Shown in pieces: positions 35,901 through 45,700 of a stretch of DNA of 64,000 nt (position 1 is its first letter; each line of letters starts with the position of its first letter). The stretch covers positions 383,275 to 447,274 of the forward strand of contig VTPC01089973.1 in NCBI GenBank assembly GCA_011009095.1, in the 5' to 3' direction. Position numbers and translations under genes: made by a program. A model generated the notes under the pieces. That model had not been told where the DNA came from, ran no database searches, and saw only the letters and a program-made list of their open reading frames with translations. Source of the stretch: Ignelater luminosus. Taxonomy: Eukaryota > Arthropoda > Insecta > Coleoptera > Elateridae.

Positions 35901-36517
35901 GATGCACTTAAATTTAGAAATTTAGTTTTTTTACATAATATCTAATAATTCATTAAATTTTTTTTCAAAACAAAAACTGCATTGAATTGAGCTCATAAAA
36001 CTGCAACTCTTCGGCCTTTTAACTATCTCTTTCTATAGCTGCATTTGTTTCTAAGATCTCTATACTGAACATGGAAAAAAGATCACCCTGTATAATAATA
36101 TCTTAATAGTGAATCAAAATAGATATGTCAAGCCTTGTATTACTGAGCTTGAAATTCAACCCTTCTGTCTAAAAAACGTGCTGAAATATACTTTACTTAA
36201 AATTTGAAAGTTGGGAGCATTTCACATTAAAGTGTAAGTCAGACAGAAAATATTTGTATTCAGTTTGGCAAGTATCAAGATTCACTACATTCCGTTTCAA
36301 TGGTCTCAATAATAATGAAGATATTTTATATAAATTCATGCTTTTGCCCACTGTATTTTGTTAAGACAAAGAATTAATTAAAGAATTTTTGATGAAAAAC
36401 AGGGGTACGTTTCGAATGGAAAGAGAAGATGGTTACACTTTTGACTGTAGAATACCACCGTTTTCTTTAGAGAGTAAACCTGATGGAGGAACAGCAATAC
36501 CGCCTGATACTGCGTAA
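20950..36517 (+). CDS. POLDIP2: DNA polymerase delta-interacting protein 2
   Basis: Six exons: 20950-21032, 21237-21489, 21558-21735, 27669-27832, 27890-28095 and 36403-36517. All introns are GT..AG, the phases join without a break, and the 999 nt encode 332 aa. Residues 1-28 are basic and Ser/Thr-rich, fitting the mitochondrial presequence known for this family. Residues about 43-150 form the YccV/HspQ-like domain (GQLILHRVFGYRGVVLFPWL, then ARVYDRDLPHH). The ApaG/DUF525 domain follows at about 195-315 (ENIRVTVIPFYMG, the WW across exons 4/5, RHWRIFSLSGTLETVRGRGV, then VGQEP). Orthologues interact with polymerase delta/PCNA, PrimPol and mitochondrial ClpX; which role applies here is not visible. 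It is slightly shorter than the human protein. Introns 3 (5.9 kb) and 5 (8.3 kb) are filled with TEs. A polyadenylation signal AATAAA lies at 36624-36629. Confidence 0.96.
21801..21870. repeat. Perfect 21-bp hairpin in POLDIP2 intron 3
   Basis: AGTAGTGTGCCTTGATATTG plus T (21801-21821) is an exact reverse complement of 21850-21870, with a 28-nt AT-rich loop. AAGAGAGTAG occurs directly on both sides (21796-21805 and 21871-21880), resembling a target duplication that overlaps the arm. Confidence 0.85.
23100..23545 (+). pseudogene. Tc1/mariner-like transposase remnant (N-terminal and central)
   Basis: Readable pieces across frameshifts: EENILNSFDNDASLNARSAA, then QMHNV; KWLHPYYFQKVQALLP; YPHHLRFCQWL; and RLNVANFVDFLENNLLDLLD. 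These fit the HTH-to-catalytic core of a common insect transposase family of the IS630/Tc1-mariner type. Several stops and indels make it dead. It is on the same strand as the C-terminal piece at 26030-26279. Confidence 0.7.
24833..25395. repeat. Foldback-like repeat, TATACAGTG end
   Basis: It starts TATACAGTGAGTTCAC. The block GCTCACTAGACATTTGCTAA, then AAACGAAATTATC (about 24973-25004), returns inverted at about 25347-25380 with long A/T runs inside. The first 170 bp match the reverse complement of 40190-40357, so this is a dispersed family. No coding content. Confidence 0.7.
26030..26279 (+). pseudogene. Tc1/mariner-like transposase C-terminal remnant
   Basis: From about 26097 the plus strand reads RSPDLNPLDFFLKTLVYKEE, the region of the third catalytic Asp, then after a +1 shift VVVISNNNMLQNMEASIFCQ and IRKCQEVNGAHIENLL followed by TAA at 26277-26279. 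This is the typical end of such transposases. It is probably the other half of the remnant at 23100-23545. Confidence 0.75.
28640..29400 (-). pseudogene. Mariner-like transposase remnant in POLDIP2 intron 5
   Basis: On the minus strand the readable pieces are MKKCEREVLAKSV, DKNITVKHFMEQEASKSGLY and then KILQKLNDCGNVDYLFLSGQ, and, after decay, KFGKKFLC.. with VLELYI. The order (HTH linker, then the K-FGKK-L block) fits an insect mariner-like transposase. CAGGATG at 28640 may be its 3' end. Many stops; dead. It lies antisense to POLDIP2. Confidence 0.6.
30395..31135 (+). repeat. Dispersed CAGGATGGGTC repeat, copy 1
   Basis: The left end GCAGGATGGGTCAAATTGG and several later blocks (AATATCATGGCTTAC, CTTATTTGAAGA.TTATCAA, TTTGTAATGAAATGCATAGT) recur in inverted orientation at 35168-35505. 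Copy 1 contains an extra segment with CTGTCTGTCTGTATGTCTGT and AAAATGGCCGCC-type sequence at about 30570-30850 that copy 2 lacks. Confidence 0.7.
31137..31736. repeat. Inverted-repeat element, ATACAGGATGTCC ends
   Basis: The left end ATACAGAATGTCCTGTAAAT, then GTCAATAAAGCTT, matches the reverse complement of the right end (ATACAGGATGTCCTGTAAAT, then GCTAATAAAGCTT). The core of about 530 bp has no recognised coding sequence. It abuts copy 1 of the CAGGATGGGTC repeat on one side and the large nested palindrome on the other. Confidence 0.75.
32908..33919. repeat. Young foldback with arms of about 410 bp
   Basis: TATACAGTGTGTCCAAGATA starts both arms (32908 onward and the reverse complement from 33919). 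By eye the first 200 positions of the arms differ at about six sites, and similarity continues to about 33323/33505. The short spacer carries a plus-strand transposase C-terminal remnant. The high arm identity means recent formation or gene conversion. Confidence 0.9.
33350..33490 (+). pseudogene. Tc1/mariner-like transposase fragment in foldback spacer
   Basis: The plus strand reads WPA-stop-SPDLTPLDFFP (about 33361-33405), then, with a shift, a YVKNHVLNQNFEDEQQLL-like stretch. SPDLTPLDFF is the third-Asp block of Tc1/mariner-like transposases. It occupies the centre of the foldback. Confidence 0.7.
35168..35505 (-). repeat. Dispersed CAGGATGGGTC repeat, copy 2 (inverted)
   Basis: The reverse complement begins TACAGGGTGGGTCAAATTGG and follows copy 1 (30395-31135) through GAATATCATGGCTTA, ATTTGAAGA.TTATCAAAA and TGTAATGAAATGCATAGTTG. 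The two copies face each other in POLDIP2 intron 5. Confidence 0.75.
35759..36094 (+). repeat. Dispersed repeat, copy B
   Basis: Second copy of the repeat at 997-1179, longer and ending GATCACCCTGTATAA. It lies about 300 bp before POLDIP2 exon 6. Confidence 0.65.
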
Positions 36518-37514
36518 TTTAATAGTGATTTTTAATAATAATTTTAAATTATGTATATATTATTGTACAATGTAACATATTTAGCTCTTCATTTTGTTCG
36601 TTGTTTGAAATAAGCCTTGACTAAATAAATAATTGAAAAAATAGAATCATTCATCACTTATTTAAATTTTAAATTAGATATTTAAAAAAATGCTAATTAC
36701 AACATATTTAAATTCCATGGGAACAGCTTTAAAATTAAATTTTGATGTTTTCTTTTCGTTTTTAAATTTTTCTAATGTAACATCATTTTTTCAAGTGTTC
36801 ATCTATAGATTATATTTCGGATCTTCTTGTTCATACTTCGTCACTGTCAAAAACTTAATCAAAATAGTGGTTTTTGTATTTTTGCACCTACACGAATACC
36901 TTTGTTGAACCCATTAGTAGCATCATAAATTAAAAATTGTTTACAAAAATCCATATCTGCAATAAAGAAAAGAATAAGAATTTGTGAATCATCTAATTTT
37001 AGTGCAAAAATGAGAAAAGGTTCAACAACACATTCAAGGACTTCAAAATATACATTTAAATAGAACAATACCTAAATTAAAAAGTATTTAGAGATCAAAA
37101 TCGATTCTTCACAACTTGCATGAATAAAAATGTCGTTTAAAAAACTTGTTTTGAGAATTTATCAGTTTTCACATACAGGTTGTACTAGAATAAATGAGTA
37201 TTTAAATCTAAATACTTTATTGACTAAATCGTTGTATTAAAAATGTTGCTCTAATTAAATTCGATGATTTAAGCGTTATTTAATGGGAAAACACGTTTTG
37301 CATTTATAAAAATGGGATTAACAGTTAAAAGAATGCATGAACTTCTTGAACGTGCTGTATTTACATAGATTAAGATCCACTTTGCTCACCTTAACAGCCA
37401 GGTAAGCGTACCGTGCTTATTTGTTTTTCCATCAGAAGTCTGATCAGTTGAAGAGTTCAATTAGTAATCAAAAGTAATTTTTATTTAATGTGATTTCAGT
37501 GTATTATTAAAAAA

Positions 37515-40500
37515 ATGTGTAAGCAAGTGTTGTTATTGCTAATTTTCATTAGTATGTATAAGGTAAGAAATTTTTGTGATGTTTTATATTTTTAAGCAAT
37601 TAAGGAAAAATGTTTAGTTTTTCTAAATACATTTTTTAATAATCTCAAGTATGAATTCAAAAATCTACAGTTGTTTGTTATGAAGTATTTCTATAATTAG
37701 CTGTAAACCAGTTATTGTGAAAATTTATTTTTGTTTATTGTATTTAATTAAATTTAGTTAAAACTAAATATTTTAAGAATTCCTCTTTCTTTAAAACAAA
37801 GGAAAGGTAACTTTTTAACTTGTATTTTATCTATGTCTTATTTAAAATATTTTTCAGTTTGAAACTGTAAATACTTCTTAACTATTACTAAAAAGAAATT
37901 ACTTGCATGTTACATCAGTACTATTTGTAATAGGGATTAAAAGAATATTTCTTGGGCACATCATTTTTAGTTCATAGTAGCTATAATTGCATTACACAAT
38001 TTGTATAAAAATGAGATTTTCATTTTCTTGGAAATCCTTTGTTTCTTGAAGAAACCTTGAATGAAGATTATGATTTCTTGATCTTTTTCTTTTAATGGCC
38101 TTCTGCAGTTTTTTAGCACGTTTTGTAGAGGTTTTGATGGTACTGCTGAAGAGTCATATGAATTTAAATTGATCTACAGCAAATGCTTTAGAGAAAGTAC
38201 AAAGAAATTTTAATTGTTTGTTACCACTGACTCAATTACTTTTGGTCTAACACTGAGTGCAGCGTACCATGAATGTAAATAAAATTACAGGAAACTATAC
38301 AGGGTAGCTGAAAAATCGTTCACCAGCCTATAACTATTTTATTTTTAAAGATATGAAAAAAATTCAAAGGTGAAAGTTGTTTGATGCAATAAGAGACATT
38401 GAAAGAAAACTCAACGCCTACTAACTTTAATTACTAACTGTATATTTCTCAAAATTCTGAATACACCTGAAATTCTCTTTTCAACCATATAGCATACCTC
38501 ACAATTTTCTTGAGGTCTTGGCTTGCAAGGTCCCCCGATTTATCAATTCTGGATTACTTCTTAGGAGGCTTTTTAAAAGATCAAGTTTATGTAATTCCAT
38601 CAGCAAGTCTAAATGAGTTGAAAACTAAATTTTTCTGCCCTGAGAATTAAATTATGCCTATGCTATAGCTGCAGCATTTTTATTTTTTAGCTCATTTAGA
38701 CTTGCTGATGGTGTTACATAAACATGATTTTTTAAAAAGCCCCATAAGAAGAAATCCAGAATCGATAAATCAGGAGATCTTGCAAGCCAAGTTGAAAAGA
38801 GAATTTCAGGTGTATTCAGAATTTTGAGAAATATACAGGGTGTTCCATTTAAACAATTAAAGTTAGTTGATGTTACGCGAAAACAGTAGGCGTTGAGTTT
38901 TCTATCAATGCATGATATTATGCCTCTTATTACATCAAACAACTTTCACCTTTGAATTTTTTTCATATCTTTAAAAATAAAATAGTAATAGGCTGGTGGA
39001 CAATTTTTCAGCCACCCTGTATAGAGCATATACCTAAAATAAAGGTAGTATTGACTAGAGTACTTTGATCGTTTGATATTTTAATGGGTAGAATGTGAAT
39101 ACACTTATCAATGTCATTTATGAAGCACAGGTTGTGTCCACAACCAGATAGTATGCTGCCATGCTACCAATCAGGAGCTTTTTCATTGTATGATAGAGTA
39201 CTATCTGCTCATAGACACAAGGAAGGTCTATATTTGTTAAATTAGCTGCAAATTCTTCTGTCCTGTACACCCATGGTATGAGTAGAGAGCTAATATATAT
39301 TTTTGTCCCTCTTTTTCAACAAATATATCCATACTGTAACCCAATGACAAAGATCAAATTGACATCAACTCTAGTATTGACTATAATTAAATGATTCCTT
39401 AATCTGTAATTCTATTATTTATTTGGTTTTTTTTTTAATTAATTTGGACATCAACTCCAGGTTTATATGATCCCATAAATTTGATCCTAGATCTAAAAAA
39501 TTCCTTTCCAATTCTGGACTTGAACGCATATCGGTCTGGTATAGCTTTGCTCTGTATACAATATGCCCATTTTATGGGTCCTTTACTGAATATTTGGGAA
39601 TAGGCAACACGTCTTACAATTCAGAGCCAGCTTTTCTTTAAAAAGTTCAACCCTTGTTAATTAAATCTCGAAAAACAATACCAAAATAAGAAATGAGCTC
39701 CATCGTCTAGTAAAGTAGGTAGCGCTTGAGGGACAAGGGGCGGTAGCCATTTGTGACGCAAAGCCCCTACCATATCACCTTACTTTGGTTGTTGAATTTG
39801 AGAAATTTTGAAAACCGATTTGCCTCAAAGAAAATTGTTATGTCACTGAAAAATTCTTCTATTTCTGAAATCAACAAGAGATTTGACAAAAACGTCAGGA
39901 CATTCTTCCCATAAAATCGGTTTTCAAAATTTCTCAAATTCAACAACCTACAGTAGGGTGGTATGTTAGGGGGGCTTTGCGTTACAAACGGCTTCCGCCC
40001 CCTGTCCCTCGAGCGCTACCTACTTTGCTAGACCATGAAACTCATTTCTTGTTTTTGTATTGTTCTTTGAAGTTAAGTTTAGGAAGTAATAAAAATAATG
40101 AACGAGGATTATTGTATCTTAGCTTAGAATTACAAGTCGTTATTCTGAGGGTCATACTGTTCTAGATTAGTAAGTAGTAAAGCGGATGTTTTCGTTTTTA
40201 GCGAATATCTAGTAAGCCGTGAACCTTCTTGACAAAATAAAAACATCAGTAAATTGATCTCTAAAATCAGCAACTATTTTCTAATTTAACCAACTTTGTA
40301 TTTCTTATGGTTTCCAAGATTTCAATGGTGAACCTTGAATATGGTACACACTGTATGTACTGAGTCTCAATCTTAATATCATTGGGTGGCTCTTGATTGG
40401 TCGTTTCAGCTTGGCTACTTTTAATTCAGGATTTGTTTGTGTTTGTAAAAAAGTCAATTATTGCATTTTCCATAATGTATTTGCAAGATGATGAATTAAG

Positions 40501-41989
40501 GGTAGTCAATTTTCTATTATTTTTGTAGCATTTAATTGTTCTGTGGTCAACACTGTCTTTAGTTCTTTTAAAGCTATTTTTAAAACCTGAAGAGAATTCA
40601 TTTTCTGTGTCAAGTTTAAAATCCCCTGTTTTTTATTTTAAAACCATCAGATAATTTATTTCTTCTACCATATTTTCTGCTGTGTCTGAGTTTTTTCAAA
40701 AACGACTAGGAATTATGGGGTTTCTGATGGTACTCATCTCAATAATGCTTTTAGATTTATAAACAACCACATATTACATTTTAACAGAATTTAGAAGTCG
40801 ATTTGTAGCAGGAAAGAAAACTTACAGTTATTGAACATTTTTAGAATTTCTTTGCAACTACTCAGTGCAAGTGAATTAATGTTTACAAACCAAATAGACC
40901 AAATTCAAACTGAAGGAAATCAATGTAATTTGAAAGAAAGGAGAAACAAATTGTTAAATACCTATCAAATTATCATTCAAAGATAATAATTATTATTTTG
41001 TATTATATTAATGATATGTTATGTTTAATTAATTTTATTTAAAGGGCCATACAAATCAATCAGTTCCTCTTCGTGGTCCTCCAATAGTTGAAAAGGCACC
41101 ACTTCTTTTAGGCTCGTTCTTACCAGCCAGTATGCAAGTTATAGCCCATTTAACAGATTTAATGAAATATGAGATACGCCCAGTGAGTGGTGTTACAACA
41201 ACAACTGCAGTCCCACCTACTCCAAGCCATAAACCTGGTATATATTCACCTAAAAATCCTCCTGGACCAACAGCTTATTTTGTACGAGGCACAACGTATC
41301 AAGAATATGTTGAAAGACTAAAGAGTCCTCCTGGCTTTAGTTATTTCGACAGATATAGATATCCTGTTGAACATTCAGAAGAAGGAAAAAATGCTAGAGC
41401 TAAAGTGTTGTATTCATCTGGAAATCAACGTCCATCGAGTGATGACCTGGATTTGTTAGGAAAAGATTTCATGGAACTTGTAAAAGATGTCAATACTATT
41501 GAAAATGATGCTTTCCTTGATGATAATGAAAGAGCTGAGAGATTTGCTAAGAAATATGATAAACTCTTTGATTTTAGAGATTATATTATTGGAAACAAAA
41601 AGATACCTCCTACAAGAGCATATGTTACATTGCTCTCCTTATATGATTTGTTAAATAAAGAGTCAAAGAAGTTACAGCTGAATAAATATGGGGTAATTAT
41701 ATTTTATCTTTACCGTTTGATACGTCTATTAAATTAAAATTTGTTTTAAATGTTTGTTAATTATTTACAGGGATATGCCCAAGATATACTTACAGTTTTA
41801 GCAGAAGCATCTACAGGAACATCTGCTAATCAACTGCAAGTAATTTTAAGTAAAATTGTTGAAAGAAGAGATACAAAAGATCAATCAATTCTTAATAAGC
41901 TGAAAACTTTATTAACTGATCTCGAGAAGTCTAATAGTTACTTAAATGATGCTCTCCGATACATACCTCCATTACAATTTAGTTTGTAA
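37515..41989 (+). CDS. Unrecognised secreted protein, 304 aa
   Basis: Three exons: 37515-37562, 41045-41692 and 41771-41989, all junctions phase 0 with GT..AG (AAG|GTAAGA at the first donor). Exon 1 gives MCKQVLLLLIFISMYK, a signal-peptide-like hydrophobic start; cleavage would fall near the exon 1/2 junction. The mature part lacks Cys. It has a Pro/Thr-rich stretch (about residues 60-95) including PRTYS-like low complexity, an aromatic-rich YFVRGTTYQEYVERL and FSYFDRYRYP region (about 95-125), and a charged, probably helical C-terminal half with many Leu/Lys/Glu. I recognise no domain. An AATAAA at 42279-42284 is a likely polyadenylation signal. Intron 1 (3.5 kb) holds three repeats. The splice model is inferred from frame continuity and consensus sites. 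Confidence 0.75.
38296..39023. repeat. Foldback with transposase sequence in both arms
   Basis: TATACAGGGTAGCTGAAAAA and the mirrored right end define a 728-bp palindrome with its centre near 38660. Each arm contains the same transposase C-terminal block in opposite orientation: plus strand RSPDLSILDYFLGGFLKD (about 38520-38580) and minus strand RSPDLSILDFFLWGFLKNHV (about 38715-38790), each followed by PSASLNELK. So the arms include coding sequence and are not just terminal repeats. Confidence 0.9.
39670..40068. repeat. Foldback MITE
   Basis: AACAATACCAAAATAAGAAA begins a left arm that pairs with the right arm through CGTCTAGTAAAGTAGGTAGC, GCTTGAGGGACAAGGGGCGG and an inner TTCAACAAC/GTTGTTGAA with AAATTTTGAAAACCGATTT. 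The loop is near 39860. It lies in intron 1 of the secreted-protein gene. Confidence 0.85.
40190..40357 (-). repeat. Partial copy of the 24833 repeat family
   Basis: The reverse complement starts TACATACAGTGTGTACC and follows 24833-25000 (GAGATCAATTTACT.ATG, then GGTTCACGGCTTACTAGATA). Only the left part of the family is present. Confidence 0.65.
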
Positions 41990-42785
41990 ATCGATCTTAT
42001 GAAATTTATTGCATTAGTATACGTAGCATAGTAATAACTAATAACTAATATGTAATAATTAGAAGTTTTATGTTAATAATTAGGCATTAGATATTAGTAA
42101 AGTAAGTAAATCAAGGCTGTATAACACACCAAAACTCCATTTGTTTTGTAGATAGTGCCATTGGTTAGAATAAATTTCTTCATGTATGAGTAAATGGTGT
42201 GACAGTGATAAAATATGTTTAGTTTATAAAATTGTACAAAAATTTTGTACTTAATTATGGGTAAATAATGATAATAATAATAAAAGTACTTGTGAAGTTT
42301 TAATTTTATTCTTGGCAACATATTTCAAAATGCTATCTTAAATTTCTGTAACAGAAATGAAGAGACTCCTTCAATCTGTAAACACAAATTGATAAAACTT
42401 TGAATGACTACATTAGATAACATTTATCTTACAGTTGTATGAATATGTGAAGTTGATTTATGTTTCACTTTTTTCTCTTTCTTTACTAAAATGGCAGTCT
42501 TTAGTGAATTCTCAACTGTTTTTCTTTATAGTTTTTGACAATATTTTAGTCTTCAATCTCTTGATTTTGAGCGACCTAAACGTATCATTACTTAATTATA
42601 TTGGCAGAGAATACTTTAAAGACTTTAAACTTGAGTAAAAAATTAAATGATTATACATATTGTAATATAATACTGAAATCCCTTAGGAAGCTTAATTTGA
42701 TTTGCCATAAGAAATATTTCAGTTAGTATCTATACTCTATAAGTTATAGCAAATTATTTTGTTCAATATTTATCACTAAAGTGTG

Positions 42786-45700
42786 TTAGTAGGCTATTTC
42801 GAAATTCCTATGTCTGTTAAAAGGTGTTAAAATCATCCGATATGCCAAATTCATTATAGCACCGATAACTCTTGGAAATATATGAGGTGGTTCTTGTAAC
42901 TGTTCTGCAGGAAATATTTCCTTTCTGAATTGCCTTAGATTTTCAAATCTGTTATTTGGTGTAGTTTCTTCTTTATTATTTTTTGCTTCGGTAGTTGTAA
43001 CAACTGGAACACTGTTTTCAGTTGTTTCTTCATTATCGTTTGAATCAGTTTCAACATCATCTAAACCATCTTCATTTTCATCACTGTCATTATCATCATT
43101 ATTATTATCACCATTAGGGTTTGATAAGCTTGAGATTAATTGTAGTTTTGCAAATATTTTTGCAATTTTCTTTTGGAAAATTCCTGGTATTGCTTCATTA
43201 TTGGTTGTGTCAAAGAAGCTTTGGTCACTATTATCATCACTGCTTTGTAATTTTTCTAATTGCTGCACTTTAGATTTTCTTAAATCAATAATATTGCTTG
43301 GTGGTGTACTTGAGCCTGATGATATGACAAGTGATAGTGCTTGCCTAGGATTGTACAAAAATGGCTTCCCGCTTGCATATTTGATTACCTGAAAAAGATT
43401 AGAAATTATAGAAATATTATTGAGAAGTACATAGGATGTAAATAAACACGCACAAATTAATAAAGCAGGTTAATATACCTTTTAATTTTTCCTAAAATTA
43501 CTAGGTACAAGAATAATTTGTACAACCTCTTACATTAACAGTTAATATTTAGAAACCCGAACCTGTAGATATTTAAACCCTAGGTGTAACATGGCCCCAC
43601 TTGAAAAAAATAAAGGTTTTAATATCAAAGACAAAAACAAGGACCATATAATATTTGATATTATCAAATACCTATAGGTCTAAGAAAGTAGAACTTTATT
43701 TGACTTTTGATTTCTAAGCTGTGGTCCAATTTCTTCATTGCTCTTCACATATAGATCTTAATGACATTATCAGGATGTTGAAACTTTTCATTAATATGTA
43801 AAGAAACTTAGTTTTGCAAAAAAAGATTTACATCCCAAGCTCTTAAATGGTACAATGAGCTTCCAGATTTATGATTAAAAATCAATCAAGTACTATAACC
43901 TTTAAAATATCTATATTAAAAATTTTATTATGAAGGAAAGAACCCACATAGCACAAAATGTTTAATGTATGTCTAATAGATATTCATAATGTCCATATTA
44001 TATCCAGTCCATGAAGAATGTTGCCTGTATATCTAATGGATATACTTCGTGGATATGGAAATGAAAAATAAATAATGATATGAGGATGTTCATGGATCTA
44101 TCTTGTTTAATTATCATCTCTAGTTGATAAAAACAGTTCGAAATAAATATAAACACTGATTCCTGATGACTACTTTCCATATCTAATGTATATCCAGTAG
44201 ATATCCATCAACATCCATAAAGAAATTTTTAGAAACCACTGCGAATTAAAAGCTCTGTTTAGACAAGATATGTATAAAATATAATATTACCAAATAATAT
44301 TTATAAGGTAAATATTTTTTGATATTACTCTTTAAGTTGCCTTAACTTTTCCTTCACCTTATTAGATTTCCGTGAGCTTAAAGACAAATATTGAATTATT
44401 GAGGTTTGTTAATGTTTCATGTAAAAATTAAAAAATCGATTTAATGTCTTGTCACGTGGGACTTCTCATTTATTTGCCAAGTATAATTTAACATCAAGTG
44501 AAATTATTAAACTAACATATAAATCTGATGAAACTTGAGTTGAGCAACATCTTTCGTTTTGAAACTCGCCCATACCCTGGACATGCAAACCGCGCACACG
44601 TGACAGTGTGGTAAGGTAAGTTTTTTTCTTATCATTTATATTTATAATTTTTGTGATACGTGATCGTGAAATTTTGAAGTCGGTTTTTAATTTGTTATGC
44701 TTGTACCGACGCCTAGAATAATAAAGAAAAATTGTGTCGTTATTGGTTTTATCGCCATAAACTTACGTAACCTAACATTTATATTGTATTTTACAGTAAG
44801 AAAACAAGTGCTGATGAGAAAGCCAACGAGGAAGAAGTGAATAATGAATGAATAAACTTTGCACATGGAGTATCAAGCATTACATGAAATACATTATTGT
44901 ATTCAATAAAACATTTTAGGTTGTATATAATTATTTTTCATGATTAGGTATATTAAATTATGATATTTATTGTTTTTTTTATGAGATCTCATTTTACATT
45001 ATTTTTAACGCCTGAACCTAATAATCTTTTTCCATGCTTACATTCCTATATTACATACATGTAGTAAGCATATGGATAATTGTATTAGTTGGAGATAGTA
45101 CTATTGGGTCACCTGTAGTGTAAACAAGATAGAAGATTGGATGTTATGGATGTCTAATGTATATCCAGTGGTTGTCTCTCAACTGTGTAAGATATCTGAT
45201 GGATATATCAAAAGCAATCTCTATCAAATAACCATTAGATATCTATGTGGATATCCATATTTATGGACATTTGGCGGACATCTGTATGTCCAATGGATAT
45301 GTAATGGATATACATGTATATCTATTGGATGTTATGAATATCCATCATAGATGTCTAATGTATATGCAATGGTTGTCTCTGCACTGTGTAAGATATCTAA
45401 TGGATATATCTAAAGCAATCTCTATCGGATAACCATTGGATGTGCATGTGGATATCCATGTTTATGGACATTAGGCAGACATCTGTATGTCCAGTGGATA
45501 TGTAATGGATATTCATGTATATCCATTGGATGTTATGGATATTCACCATGGATGTCTTATGTATGTCTAATCGTTATGTTTGTGCTGTGTGGAAATGTGG
45601 CTATTGTTTTATGTCATTTCTTGTTATGAATATATATACATATATATGTATTATGTTTAGTCTATTTATGTCATGTAAGTAAGATTTCGTATTTATTTTT

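Larger units (their letters stand above)
43944..45592. mobile_element. DNA element with CCACAYAGCACAAA ends and GGATATCC-type repeats
   Basis: The ends CCACATAGCACAAAATG and (reverse complement) CCACACAGCACAAACAT bound 1649 bp. Both subterminal regions are packed with variants of TGGATATCCAT, including a tandem duplication at 45149-45550. Its centre holds a unique stretch with splice-like signals (44528-44850). No transposase was recognised, so the superfamily is open. It lies in the intron of the minus-strand secreted-protein gene. Confidence 0.65.

Noticed and set aside
45140..45590. Regular short repeats resembling a CRISPR array
   Set aside because: The repeats are variants of GGATATCCAT with no fixed repeat/spacer periodicity and lie in a eukaryotic intron; a 201-bp tandem duplication explains the pattern.
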